Positions 1-9,724 of a DNA stretch of 64,000 bases are shown here, piece by piece. Source of the stretch: Linanthus parryae (taxonomy: Eukaryota > Streptophyta > Magnoliopsida > Ericales > Polemoniaceae); the NCBI GenBank assembly GCA_023055425.1, contig JALGPY010000002.1, positions 123,640,088-123,704,087 on the forward strand, given 5' to 3'. Both the position numbers and the translations under genes were made by a program. Positions within the stretch are counted from its first letter, which is position 1; every line of letters begins with the position of its first letter. The notes under the pieces are model-generated. The model saw only the letters and a list, made by a program, of their open reading frames with translations. It did no database searches and had not been told where the DNA came from.

Positions 1-400
1 GAGATTGAATCTGGGATGGTAAGCTTACCGTTAACCAACACATCATTCGGGTTAAAATCCAGCTTGAAACCCGGGTCAAACCGCTTCTCCTTCTCAGTTC
101 AGACCGTTGATGAAGCAGGAACATTGATGGCACTTTCAGACAGTGGAGGAAATTCCTCCGGGAATCATCAGGACATTCATTAATACATGTCGGATCCCCA
201 TCCTTGGTCTTAACAAACCGGATCTATGTCGGAAGAAAACTTGGGTGGATTCTCTTCTCTGGAAGCTTGTCAGTCGGAGCAATAACTGAGCTAGGGTTCA
301 GCCTCTGGGGACAAACAACTTTGGGAATCGTCACACTCTTCATCTTCTTCTGGTCTGCACTCTTGACTGGATAGGGAGTAGATGTCCTGGGTTTACCCAT
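1..400 (-). pseudogene. LINE ORF1 N-terminus (DUF4283-type nucleic-acid-binding protein), decayed
   Basis: Reading the minus strand from an ATG at 400 gives MGKPRTSTPYPVKS, then a stretch ending IHPSFLPT before an in-frame TAG at 224-226. After a change of frame the sequence continues EEFPPLSESAINV and later DPGFKLDFNPNDVLVNGKL. These match, in order, the proline-rich N-terminal region of the intact ORF1s in this window (IHPSYLPT, FPPLPGQ, FKLKVNPQARFVDGKL). Family knowledge: ORF1 of plant L1 elements binds the element RNA in a ribonucleoprotein particle. With a stop and at least one frameshift in the first 130 codons this copy cannot encode a normal protein. The DUF4283 core lies beyond the window edge. 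Confidence 0.7.
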
Positions 401-690
401 CAAGATCCCTAAATCAGCGATGGATGAAGCAGTAAACCGACAACAAAAAAGGAAACCCTAAGAGAAAGAAATCTCTGAACCGACATAAAAATCAGATCCA
501 AAACACTCAGAAGAACCGAAAATAACTCCACCAGAAAGATCGGGGCACTAAAGAGCAATCAGCGGAGTAAAATCGAAACCAGAGATCAAGAACACAGAGG
601 TTCATCCGGTTTTCATAGAGTTGGAATACGAACAGTTAGAGAGCTTTTTGCGAAAATTCTCTCTCTAGAAAACATCTTAATCTTCCAAAT
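1..690 (-). mobile_element. LINE (L1-type) 5' end, rest lies outside the window
   Basis: This is the 5' untranslated leader and first part of ORF1 of a LINE read on the minus strand; the element runs off the left edge. The leader near 640-672 carries the TTCTCTCTCTAGAA block that also marks the 5' ends of the other LINEs here (about 14937, 45850 and 63711). The translated part shares short blocks with the intact ORF1s: TPYP, IHPS, EEFPPL and NGKLTIP. The right edge is placed between 672 and 692, where Copia coding sequence begins. No target duplication can be checked because the 3' end is missing. It is more diverged than the two full-length copies. Confidence 0.75.
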
Positions 691-1092
691 ATTTTCCAGA
701 TCATGTTTACAAACTTGACGAAGCTCTTTATGGTTTGAAACAGACTCAAATAGAAAGGTATGAAAAATTGTCAAAGTTTTTGCTTGAAAATAATTTCAAA
801 AGTGGATTGGTAGACAAGACCCTTTTTCATAATGACTTGTGAGAAAGAATTACTTGTAGTTCATATTTATGTTGATGATATCTTATTTGGGGCTACTAAT
901 GATCTTTTATGCAAAGAATTCTCAAGTCTTATGAGCAGGGAATTTGAAATGAGCATGATGGGAGAGTTGAACTTCTTCCTTGGACTTCAAATACATCAGT
1001 TGAAGAAGTTCATCTTTCTACATCAAAGCAAGTACATTAGGGACTTGTTGAAAAGTACAATATGGCTCAATCCAAAGAAATTAAGAGAGTGA
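690..1092 (+). pseudogene. Copia reverse transcriptase fragment (RVT_2), broken
   Basis: The plus strand encodes DHVYKLDEALYGLKQ from 699, a hallmark of Ty1/Copia reverse transcriptase, then an in-frame TGA at 840-842. After a frame change the reading continues from 832 with VVHIYVDDILFGATND, which contains the catalytic YVDD box, and EFEMSMMGELNFFLGLQIHQ, the usual following block. A second frameshift follows KYIRDLLK near 1050. It is a fragment of about 130 residues without protease, integrase or RNase H. It is oriented opposite to the Copia gag, LTR and env-like pieces next to it, so it was either inverted or derives from another insertion. Confidence 0.9.
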
Positions 1093-1291
1093 GTCTTCAG
1101 ATTTGGGAGTTGTAATCCCATCTTTCTCTGTATAGAAAGTGTGATGTCCATTCCGAATAATGGTTCATAGCTCTATGTCTTGATCAATGATGAACATTTT
1201 CATTAGGGCTTCCAGTGAGCAAAATTATCTCCACAGAATAGAGGAGGTCTGTTAGCAGCTCTTCCCTGTGAGAAACCACCATCACCAGATG
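1090..1291 (-). pseudogene. Copia gag N-terminus, broken
   Basis: Minus-strand translation just downstream of the primer-binding site gives GRAANRPPLFCGDNFAHWK, then after one missing base LMKMFIIDQDIEL, a stop, and TIIRNGHHTF. This resembles the start of Copia gag proteins (NRPP-LF-G-NY--WK followed by a short helical block and an NG dipeptide). Its place, about 25 bases after the primer-binding site and in the same strand, is where gag should begin. A frameshift and an internal stop make it dead. The fragment ends at about 1090, where oppositely oriented RT sequence starts, so the rest of gag-pol is missing. Confidence 0.75.
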
Positions 1292-1312
1292 GTTAAATCT
1301 TATACAGTGATA

Positions 1313-1327
1313 CAAGCTCTGATACCA
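1313..1327 (-). promoter_or_regulatory. Primer-binding site of the Copia element (initiator Met-tRNA type)
   Basis: On the minus strand the sequence is TGGTATCAGAGCTTG. It is complementary to the 3' end of plant initiator methionine tRNA, the usual primer of Copia elements. It lies two bases after the putative end of the LTR. Confidence 0.85.
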
Positions 1328-1329
1328 AT

Positions 1330-2621
1330 TGAAAAAGGAGTATGCAGGCAGAAATGCAGTACAAATACTCTAGAAGGGGGGAGGTTGAATAGAGTATGCA
1401 AACTTTTTGCAAAACTTGTACAAGAAAAGACTTTCTGTGAAGAGCAGTAAAGTTTAAGCCCTTGAAATCAGTTTCAAGCCTTTGGAATGAAATACATTTT
1501 GAGTGAAAACAGACAAGTCTTTTTCAATTCTTTGAAAAGAGTTTCAAACCCTTGAAAACAGACTAGCTTGAATGCTGCAAATACTAAGTATGAAAGTGAA
1601 ACTGTAGAAGTAAGAGACACATGATTTATTGAGTTCAGTCCACTTGGACCTACGTCTCTACCTTAGGGATCTTCTCCCTGCAGGATTTTCAACGCAATTC
1701 GTATTAATCAAAAGCTAAGCCCTAGATCTAAAGCATAGAGAATTGCCTTGCTTTGTTACAGCTTGTGGTTCTCTCTAACCTATCTAGTACCCGCTCTAGC
1801 TAACTAATTAACTAAGAATTCTCTATTGTTCACCTTGAACAATCCTTGAGAATTAAATATAGAAGTAGTACAAGAATGATCTACAAATAAAGTACAAGTC
1901 ATAAGAACACTGAAGTGTGAAACTACAGTGAAGAATGCAGTGATCTTCTGTGAGATAGATTGTGAGAATGATGTGCTTCTTTGATGCTTGTCAATCCTGA
2001 AATGTGTCTCTCTCTTTTGCCCGTTGAGCGTTGTCTGTTGTTGCTTCAAAATGAGCTCCATTTATATGGCTCAAAGCTCCACAAATCTTCCCTGATTTTC
2101 AGCAACAACCTTCCTGTTTTGTAGGTAACAGCTTTGACTCTCTTAGCAGCCTTCTCCAACGGATAGTTGATCATGATCTTCTGAGATATTGATCTGATCT
2201 TGTTCTTAAACAATTTGAGAAGCTATCAAGAATGTTTGATTGATCATAGAATCACATTCTCTCCAAGTTTCCTATCCTGCAAAAGCCAGATTAGGAAACC
2301 AATCCTGTAAACTAGGAAATAATATTTCCCTGCAAAACTGAGTCAAACAGATGGATTAAACGATGTTAAATATATCAAAACAGTTTGTCTTTCATCATAA
2401 AATAAGAGCAGATCAAGCATAGGGGTGAGAGAGTTAGAATCAATCAGAAAAGTTCAGAGAAACTCCCCCTAAATATATGCATACAGGTCAGACAATTTCA
2501 AGGCTTTGAATCCAGTTTCAATGCCTTGCTATTTCAAGCCTATGAGACTGATTAAGGCTTTGAAAACTGGTTCAAGGCCTTGAAATAGCTATTTCAAGCC
2601 TATGCAACCTGTGAACTTATA
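1330..2621 (-). repeat. Copia (Sirevirus-like) LTR, about 1.29 kb
   Basis: The minus-strand LTR is delimited by a polypurine tract on its upstream side (2622-2633) and a primer-binding site on its downstream side (1313-1327). It ends in CA before the primer site; the expected TG start appears mutated to TA. It contains a TATA-like box at 2059-2069. Both ends carry several degenerate copies of a TTCAAGCC/TTGAAA motif, including a perfect 14-bp palindrome at 2571-2584. No second copy of this LTR is in the window, so its limits rest on the two flanking primer signals. Confidence 0.75.
2059..2069 (-). promoter_or_regulatory. Putative TATA box of the Copia LTR
   Basis: The minus strand reads CATATAAATGG, a good plant TATA match, inside the LTR. 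By family analogy transcription would start about 30 bases downstream, near 2030. Confidence 0.45.
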
Positions 2622-2633
2622 ATCTCCCCCTTG
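2622..2633 (-). promoter_or_regulatory. Copia polypurine tract
   Basis: The minus strand reads CAAGGGGGAGAT, directly upstream of the LTR. This is the typical Copia/Sirevirus polypurine tract that primes plus-strand DNA synthesis. Confidence 0.75.
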
Positions 2634-2944
2634 ATGAAAAACAAAACCTTAACTCGTTTGATCCTTAATTTCTACAAAAAAATACTGATTAGCATACAGT
2701 TCAAATAGTAATAACACATTGTTTCCATAAGTTACAACTTATTCAATAGCAAACAGAAAAACACATAAGCTCAAGTAATCCTGCTGACCAAAAATATAGG
2801 TCTCTAAAGCATAAAAATAACCTAAGATTTCTCCCCCTTTTTGACTTTCATCAAAAAGAATGAGAAAATGTTGGATGAGAGTCTGGAAATTTTGAGAAAA
2901 TAAACTGAAAAAAGAGAAGCGGGGAAGAAATAATAGGCAAGACA
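2634..2944 (-). other. Noncoding stretch between env-like ORF and polypurine tract
   Basis: About 310 AT-rich bases between the stop of the env-like ORF and the polypurine tract. No coding block or repeat was recognised. It corresponds to the 3' untranslated spacer usual in Sireviruses. Confidence 0.5.
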
Positions 2945-2998
2945 TTATGGGGTTGGGTCTTCATCTCCATCATGTCCTCCTTCTTCTTCCTCATTGTC

Positions 2999-3015
2999 AC
3001 CATCAGTAGCTTGTT
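2999..3015. repeat. Target-site duplication (left copy) of the LINE at 3016-4011
   Basis: ACCATCAGTAGCTTGTT, repeated exactly at 4012-4028. The last two T also belong to the poly(T) run. Confidence 0.9.
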
Positions 3016-4011
3016 TTTTTTTTTTTTTGGGTAAACTGTAAATTTTGGATAAAAGGGAAAAAATTACATGTATACAAGGGGCATACCCCAGGACTGTGTT
3101 ACGGCTACATGCAACCATACCACAAAGCTACCTCCACACAATAAAGTGTGGAAAACTAACCTGTCACTAAACACTAGGCACACACCAGTGCAAGGATAAG
3201 AAACATCCACCAGGTTAAAATCTCAACAAGCCACAGTTGGCACATCAACAACTAGTCTACTAGCTACACATTTCAACATACTAATCACCAGGCCATAGAC
3301 AACACTGATTTAATCATCAAGCTAAATACAGCTACAAATATAACCAGAAGTTAAAACAAAGTGATGGTAGGGGTAATTTCCCCAGCCAACATCACACAGA
3401 ACAATCAATGTACATCCCAGCCCTCTTGAGGAATAGAAGCACAAATGTGTCTAATAAGAACAGCTGCTGGAAGACATTTCTTTGTGTGGTATCTAGCATT
3501 CCTCTCCTTCCAACAAAAATACACAACAGCAGACAAGACATTCTTCTTAATCCTTTGCTTCTTGCTGAGTGATTTCCATGAGGAAGAGAGTTCTTGAACA
3601 ATAAGTGGCCAATCAATTCTGGGAACATGGAATGAGAGTGCCTGTTCAAAAAAATTCAGAACATAACTAGTGAAAGAGCAAGAGAAGAACAAGTGATTAT
3701 GATCTTCTAACCCAGCATTGCATAACAAGCATGGAGCACATGTTGTCACTCCCCAAGAAATCAACCTGTCACCAGTAGAGAGTCTGCAATGTATGGCAAT
3801 CCATAGAATAAAGCTGAATCTAGGCACATGGTTAGGGAACCAACACAGGTAGTGCCATGAGACTGTATTTTTCCTAGTTCTCAATGATTCCCAAGCTGAT
3901 GATGTAGAGAAGACAGTAGGTGATCCATCAAGCCAGAGAAGGGTGTCAAGTGATGAGGAATTAACATTCAAGTTATGGGAAAATCTTTTACCATCAAGTG
4001 ATGAGGAATTA
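3016..4011 (-). mobile_element. 5'-truncated LINE inserted in the Copia env-like ORF
   Basis: A minus-strand LINE tail of about 1 kb. On the plus strand it begins with a 15-T run (3014-3028, the copied poly(A) tail) and is flanked by perfect 17-bp copies of ACCATCAGTAGCTTGTT at 2999-3015 and 4012-4028. It keeps a 3' UTR of about 375 bases with a GGGG-CATA-CCCC hairpin at 3078-3089 and the C-terminal part of ORF2. The 5' edge shows a 20-bp repeat (3946-3965 and 3994-4013) ending in the target duplication. C-terminus and UTR place it in the same subfamily as the element at 31761-33694. Confidence 0.93.
3405..4011 (-). pseudogene. LINE ORF2 C-terminus (zf-RVT domain)
   Basis: An open minus-strand stretch of about 200 codons holds the C-terminal zinc-binding region of plant LINE ORF2: SAWESLR, CWFPNHVPRFSFILWIA, GDRLISWGV, then the Cys/His cluster CLLCNAGLEDHNHLFFSC. 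It ends in DVH and a stop, like the element at 31761-33694. The endonuclease and all RT motifs are absent because the insertion is 5'-truncated. Its first codons read through the target duplication and the duplicated 5' edge, so the apparent ATG at 4016 is not a LINE start. It cannot act alone. Confidence 0.9.
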
Positions 4012-5720
4012 ACCATCAGTAGCTTGTTCTTGTGCTTCTGCAGCTTTCTCAGCAGTTTCTAACTCAACTTGACCTTTAGGTGCAGTAGCTTCTGAACTGA
4101 CTGTCTTAGGAGATTTCTTCTTCTTCTTCTTGATATTTGCAAGTGCACATCTGAATCAGGACTGTTTACTTCATCTCCCTCTTGAGCAGCTTATTCTTCT
4201 GCCACTTGCTTTCCTTTGTCTTGAGCAGCCTCTTCCTGGTTTTGAGTGTTCACTGGGCAAGTTCTTGTCAGAGCCATCCTTTTTGTGACCTTCCCAGCTT
4301 GAAAGAAACCTTCTGGGACATCAAACACAACCATGCTTCTAAAGATGGTCTCCACCATGTACTTCACCTGTTTGAGATCAGTCTCAAATCCATGCTGATT
4401 CTCTTTGATCTCACTAGATTCCATCTGTAAACCATCAAGTCTCTGAATAATTGAAGACAATTCAGGAGGCTGAGAGGTCTGACTTGAAGTAGGAGTCAAG
4501 GTCTTGGGCTTAACAAACTTCTTTGCATTCAGCTCTTCTTCTATCAAATATGAAAACAACTTCCAAACTTTCTCTTTGGTCTTCACCACTCCAATCTTGT
4601 CAAAGGCTTTATCATTGAGCAAACCCATTCAAAAAGTGATAATCTCTTCACCAGCACTAGGAATATCAAAGGTGTTGGAAGAATAGAGTGAGCAAATTTG
4701 CATAAGGCAAAGGATGCTTTCTCTCATCTGTCTGGCTAGACAGTATGTGCTCCATTACATGCTTCTGAAGATCAAAATCATAACCATGCATAACCAGATA
4801 CATAATATAGAGAACTCTCTCAGTGATCAACTCATTGGAATGTTCTCTTGGAAAGATACATCTCATCAAAATAGTGAATAAGACATTGACTTCAAGATTC
4901 AACACAGAGTGTGCCAACTGTTTTGATGAGGTAGGAGTATTGGGTAGAAAGAATTCCTCTTTAGCCAACTTCAAAACTTCACTTTTGGAAGGATGGTTCT
5001 GTGTGTCGTACTTCTTAGGACAGCCTAGAACAGTTGCAAACTCAGCATGATCCAATTCCATAGTAACACCAGAACCTCTAGTATTGATTACCAAGTATGG
5101 AGAGCTCTTAAGTTTCTTCATGTTGAGATAGAAGAGTCTGGTAAGTCTTGGGTAGGCTAGCTCAGGAGGGTTTAGCATGAACCACAGAGAGCTTTTCTTT
5201 GAAATAGTAATGCAATTCATATTCATTCCAAGCAACACATGCATACTGACCAAGCTACAGAAAGTGATAGGCCTAGAGGCAAAACCATCTAACCACTAAC
5301 CTTTGGAAGTATTTGAGATGAACCAAGATTCATCAGGAGCAGAGTTCTTAGAGTAGATCTGCAAGGCTCTCTCCACATTGTCTTCTGGATGTTCCTCTGT
5401 TACCTTCCCTTTTCCCTTTTCACCTTGAGTGGCCTTCTTCTTTTTATTCAACTTCTTGGGACTTGAAACTTGAGTTTCAGGTTGCTTCTCTGCGGAGGAC
5501 TTCTCTTTCTTCTCCTTCTTCTTGTCTGAGGAGGGAGTTGCATCCTTCTTGGCTTTCTTCTTGGGCGGAGGAAGCTCTGCAACTGCTTCTGCACTAGGAG
5601 TTCTAGAACTTGAAACTCCACTAATTTCTTGAACCTCATCCACTACTGTATTTCTCTTCTACTCTGCACTTGGTTTTGAACCTCCGGCCATCTAGATTCT
5701 GTCTGAAGCTCTTCTAGTGC

Positions 5721-7111
5721 TCATTACTTTTGGTCAATTAGAGTCATCGACCAATTCTAAAGTCAAAGGTTAATCTCAAATTTTTAACATTGCGATGTCA
5801 ACTAGCTCAAAGCACTAATTTTTGTCAAATTAAGTCATCGACCAACTCTAAAGTAAAAGGTTAACACCAAATTTTTAACGTTGCGGTGTCCATTGGGTCA
5901 AACCACTACTTTTTGCCAAATAAAGTCATCGACCAACTCTAAAATCAAGGATTAATCATAAATTTTTAACGTTGCGGTGTCCACTAGCTCAAACCACTAC
6001 TTTTGGTCAAATAAAGTAATCGACCAACTCTAAAGTGAAATCTTAATCTCAAATTTTAAACGTTGCGGTGAACCCTAGCTCAAACCACTACTTTTGATCA
6101 AATAAATACATCGACGAACTCTAAAGTCAAAGGTTATTGCAAATTTTTAATTTTGCGGTGTCCACTAGCTCAAATAACTACTTTTTTACATATTAAGTCA
6201 TCGACCAACTCTAAAGTAAAAGGTTAATTCCAATTTTTTAACGTTACGGTGTCCACTAGGTCAAACCACTACTTTTGTTGAAATGAAGTCATCGACCAAC
6301 TCTAAAGTCAAACGTCGATGTCCACTAGCTCAAAGCACTACTTTTGGTTAAATAAAGTCATCGACCAACTCTAATGTCAAAGGTTAATCTCAAATTTTTA
6401 AAGTTGCGGGGTCCACTAGGTCAAACCACAACTTTTGGTAAAATAAAGTCATCGACCAACTCTAAAGTCAAAGGTAAATCTCAAATTTTTAACGTTGCGG
6501 TGTCCACTAGCTCAACCACTACTCTGGTCAAATAAAGTCATCAACCAACTCTAAAGTTAATGGTTAATTTTAAATTTTTAACGTTGCGGTGTCCATTAGG
6601 TCAAACCACATTTCTGTCAAATTAAATCATCGACCAACTCTAAACTAAAAGGTTAATCTCAAATTTTTAACGTTGCGTTGTCCACTAGGTTTAACCACTA
6701 CTTTTGGTCAAATAATGTTATCGACTAACTCCAAAGTCAAACGTCGATGTCCACTAGCTCAAACCACTACTTTTGGTCAAATAAAGTCATGGACCAACTC
6801 TAACGTCAAAGGTTAATCTCAAAGTTTTAGCGTTGTAGTATCCTTTGGGTCAAACCACTACTTTTGGTCAAATAAAGTCATCGACCAACTCTAAAATCAA
6901 TGGTTAATCTAAAATTTTTAACGTTGCGGTGTCCATTAGGTCAAACCACTACTTTTGGTCAATAAAGTCATCGACCGACTCTAAAGTCAAAGGTTAATCT
7001 CACATTTTTAACATTGCGATGTCAACTAGCTCAAACCACTACTTTTGACTAAATAAAGTCATCGACCAATTCTAAAGTCAAAGGTTAATCTCAATTTTTT
7101 AACATTGCGAT
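5721..7111 (+). repeat. Satellite array, block 1 (about 91-bp monomers, diverged)
   Basis: About 15 tandem monomers. Each holds, in order, CAAACCACTACTTTTGGTCA, AATAAAGTCATCGACCAACT, CTAAAGTCAAAGGTTAATCT and CAAATTTTTAACGTTGCGGT, then GTCCACTAGCT. Two monomers (near 6310 and 6738) are short, about 69 bp, through loss of about 22 bases around AATCTCAAATTTTTAACG. Copies differ from one another noticeably and show no higher-order repeat, as expected for the edge of an array. The left edge abuts the truncated 5' side of the Copia env-like ORF. Confidence 0.97.
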
Positions 7112-7561
7112 CATAGTTTTTAAAACCGGACCGGACCGGCCGGTTCGACCGGTTCGACCGGTGAACCGGTGGGCAACCGGTCCGGTTTAGCTAATGGACC
7201 GTATATGCAGTGAACCGGTCAAAACCGGTCAAAAACCGGCGGTTTTCAGCAAACCGGTGAACCGGCCGGTTCTGACCGGTTTTACCGGTTTTTGCACAAA
7301 ATTTTGAAATGCAAAATTACCCCTGTTTCGACATGAAAATGAGGTTGAAACCCTGATAAACAGAGGAAATCCAGATAAACCTTCAACAAATGACCAAGAA
7401 CATAACCCAAAGTTGAATCATAGATTGAAAAAGGATTAGATTTGTGGGTAGATGTCTTGCAAGTCGCGTTCTGGTGGCGTAGAGGCTGACCACTTTCAAG
7501 CAAAGTTGTTCTTCAACCGTTCCACCGCACTGCGAATTTTCAGATCTGAAGAAGAGTGGGG

Positions 7562-7595
<34 letters not shown>

Positions 7596-8002
7596 GGATG
7601 AAGAGAAGAAGAAATGAAGAATTGATGGGTGAGGATAACAACACATTAGTACGTTGGAGAGAGAGTTCCGCAATTGAATTAAAAAATCAAAGAAGTCAAA
7701 AAGTAGAAATGTAACAGCTGTGTATGGAGTGTATCCACGAGTGATTTGAGACTTGAGACTCATCAGGTAAGTATTGGGTACAACGGGTACACTATACCTG
7801 AATGAGTTTTTCAAAGTATTCTAATATGATTGGTTCATTTCATCTAATATTACAATATTATTGCATATATAAATAGAAATAAATATTATATTTTATTTTT
7901 TTAATAACGTGCAGTTGAACCGGTCCAACCACTGGTTCGACCGGTCCGACCGTAAACCAGGGTCTCACCGGTTCGTTAGCCGGTCCGGTTCTGAAAACTA
8001 TG
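7112..8002. mobile_element. Non-autonomous TIR DNA transposon (hAT-like MITE), 891 bp
   Basis: Inserted in satellite with a perfect 8-bp duplication ATTGCGAT at 7104-7111 and 8003-8010. The ends are inverted: CATAGTTTTTAAAACCGGACC on the left and a right end whose complement begins CATAGTTTTCAGAACCGGACC. Both subterminal regions are crowded with CCGGTT/AACCGG units in both orientations, far more on the left. The middle contains a GA microsatellite and AT-rich DNA and shows no recognisable transposase. The 8-bp duplication suggests hAT, but superfamily assignment without a transposase is tentative. Confidence 0.85.
7570..7594. repeat. (AG)n microsatellite inside the MITE
   Basis: About 12 uninterrupted AG units followed by GGGG. 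Confidence 0.9.
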
Positions 8003-8259
8003 ATTGCGATGTCAACTTGCTCAAACCACTACTTTTGACTAAATAAAGTCATCGGCCAATTCTAAAGTCAAAGGTTAATCTCAATTTTTTAACATTGCGA
8101 TGTCAACTAGCTCGAAGCACAATTTTTTTCAAATTAAGTCATCAACTAACTCTAAAGTAAAAGGTTAAACTCAAATTTTTAACGTTGCGGTGTCCACTAG
8201 GTCAAACCACTACTTTTGGTTAAATATAGTCATCGATCAACACTAAAGTCAAAGGTTAA
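8003..8259 (+). repeat. Satellite array between MITE and Gypsy element
   Basis: Nearly three diverged monomers that resume in phase after the MITE target duplication and stop at the 3' LTR of the Gypsy element, after AAAGGTTAA. Confidence 0.95.
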
Positions 8260-8740
8260 TGATGTGGGATCCCGCCCACGGATCTGCACTTAGAAGGTTG
8301 AGGAGGGAGTATTCCTTGTAAGAAAGGATGATGGATTGGATGGCGCCCCAAAGCAATGCGGAAGTTCCTTTGATAAACTGGTCAGACCTTTGGCATCTCA
8401 CCAAAGGGATCTGCGATCTCTGGAATCTCTCCAAAAGATCAAGGGTTGTTGGATATACTCACCAACACAAGAGATATAATGTTGGATAAACTCACCAACA
8501 AGATAAACTCCAAAGATGATTCACTCATCAAAAACTCTCGTTTTCTATTCAACCAAGTCTGATTAATCCAAGAGGTTACAGCCCTATTTATCTTGGAACA
8601 ACCCTCCAAGAATAGGAAAGTCACAATTAATGTTTTAAGACTAAACTAGTCCCAAAACACATTGTGAATTATAATATTTGACTTATTTAAAAGATAATAA
8701 CAATTATCAAGATAGTGGGCAGCCAATACCATTTCCAACA
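8260..8740 (-). repeat. Gypsy 3' LTR, about 480 bp
   Basis: On minus it ends GGGATCCCACATCA, matching the end of the 5' LTR remnant at 15111. The other edge is less certain: I place it at 8740, where minus reads TGTTGGAAATGG, but no clear polypurine tract precedes it. A TATA-like GATAAATAGGGC lies near 8584-8597 on minus. Confidence 0.65.
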
Positions 8741-8801
8741 CCATAATTAATGAGTTGCTAGACTTGACGACTTGGTGAGATGTTGCTTTCCTGAGTAGAA
8801 G

Positions 8802-9622
8802 CTATGTGCTGGCAGCAGAAACACATTTTAGTAAAATGAGCACATCTCCTTCTAGAAACATCAAAACGATGCGCCGTTTGAAGCTTTTGAAAGTAGACTC
8901 GTGTATCTTTCCAGAGATACAAGGCTTGTCTGATGATGAGCTCTGAAATGGAACCGTCTGTGCTCTAGCGATGACCCTAAATCTGAATATTTGAAAATTC
9001 AGCAACTGATTTGTTGCTTGAACATTTCCTCCAATTGCTTGTTTAAATTTCCAAGCTCTTGATCGGGTCATTAGAATAATTTTTATGTTAATAGAAACCT
9101 GAACAAGAAGCTTATCATCACGAACATGTCCCATGGCCTTTATCTTGCTGGTCATTCTCACCTCATCCTCCCTTTCTTGAAAAAGATTTGTCCTCAAATA
9201 TATTTGATCGTTGGAGGTGAAAAAATGGATATTGGTGAAGCCATCAGGTAGCACCTTTTGATTTAATTTCCATGGTCTTTCTAGAAGTGCTTGATATGTA
9301 TCCATATTTAAAACATGACAAAAAATGATATCTTCAGACTTATTGATGGATAAAGGCACAGTCACTTCAAGGTCACACAATTCTGGTTGTGCTTTCTCTT
9401 TCCATTCAAGCTTCTTGAACATAGCATCACTAGCTCTATTAGTGTTGCTTCCTCCACCAATATTTCTTCATGCTCTTCTAATGACTTCATCTCTGCTTTT
9501 GGTGTAGTGGCCGGTTTGGTGTGACCTTGAGAAGTAAGCTTCTTTTCTCGTGAAGATGATGACCTTTTCTTCTTAAGCTCTTGACGGAGAGAATCAATCT
9601 TGTTGTCAAACATCTCTTCCAT
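8802..9622 (-). pseudogene. Gypsy gag/protease remnant
   Basis: From an ATG at 9622 the minus strand gives MEEMFDNKIDSLRQELKKK, a short basic Ser-rich segment and Glu-rich residues (9622 to about 9430). A frameshift then leads into the 9422-8802 frame: VPLSINKSEDIIFCHVLNMD, TYQALLERPWKLNQKVLPDG and FTNIHFFTSNDQIYL, which resembles the C-terminal side of the Gypsy aspartic protease and its linker (compare D-V-DMDACH-LLGRPW-FD---HDG). Further on, MTRSRAWKFKQAIGG resembles the TRSRA-KFK block of Gypsy polyproteins. The protease catalytic DTG triad is not visible. The N-terminal part is joined closely to the protease tail, implying an internal deletion. The function is lost. Confidence 0.6.
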
Positions 9623-9628
9623 CTTTTT
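9613..9628. repeat. Target-site duplication (left copy) of the LINE at 9629-14974
   Basis: ATCTCTTCCATCTTTT, repeated exactly at 14975-14990. It lies at the gag start of the Gypsy element. Confidence 0.9.
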
Positions 9629-9724
9629 TTTGGATAAAATTTGAATTTTGGATTAAAGGGGAGGAACCAATACAAACAACAACAAAGAAATACAGGGGAT
9701 ACAGAGAAGAAAGAAAATACAACA

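Larger units (their letters stand above)
2945..5694 (-). pseudogene. Sirevirus-type env-like ORF, decayed and split by a LINE
   Basis: Minus-strand reading from ATG at 5694 gives MAGGSKPSAE, an in-frame TAG, then a Lys/Ser/Glu-rich segment (5643-5296), another TAG, and in the same frame a 195-residue stretch ending near 4666. That stretch has a core around NTRGSGVTMELDHAEFATVLG and ends LPYANLLTLFFQHL, like the putative plant transposon protein domain of env-like ORFs. A frameshift and a TGA lead into 4628-4191, then an acidic C-terminus that resumes after the LINE insertion and stops at 2945. Position between pol and the 3' LTR is what identifies it. No signal peptide or clear membrane segment was seen. 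Its function is unknown, and the name env-like is only positional. Confidence 0.6.

Noticed and set aside
4182..4430. Plus-strand ORF over the env-like region
   Set aside because: It is hydrophobic by antisense codon bias only; the minus strand holds the recognisable Copia reading.
5721..7111. Possible CRISPR array because of regular repeats
   Set aside because: The whole 91-bp unit repeats with scattered variation; there are no unique spacers, and the sequence is plant nuclear DNA.
7383..7814. 143-codon minus-strand ORF in the MITE
   Set aside because: It runs across the GA microsatellite (serine/leucine run) and has no recognisable transposase motif.
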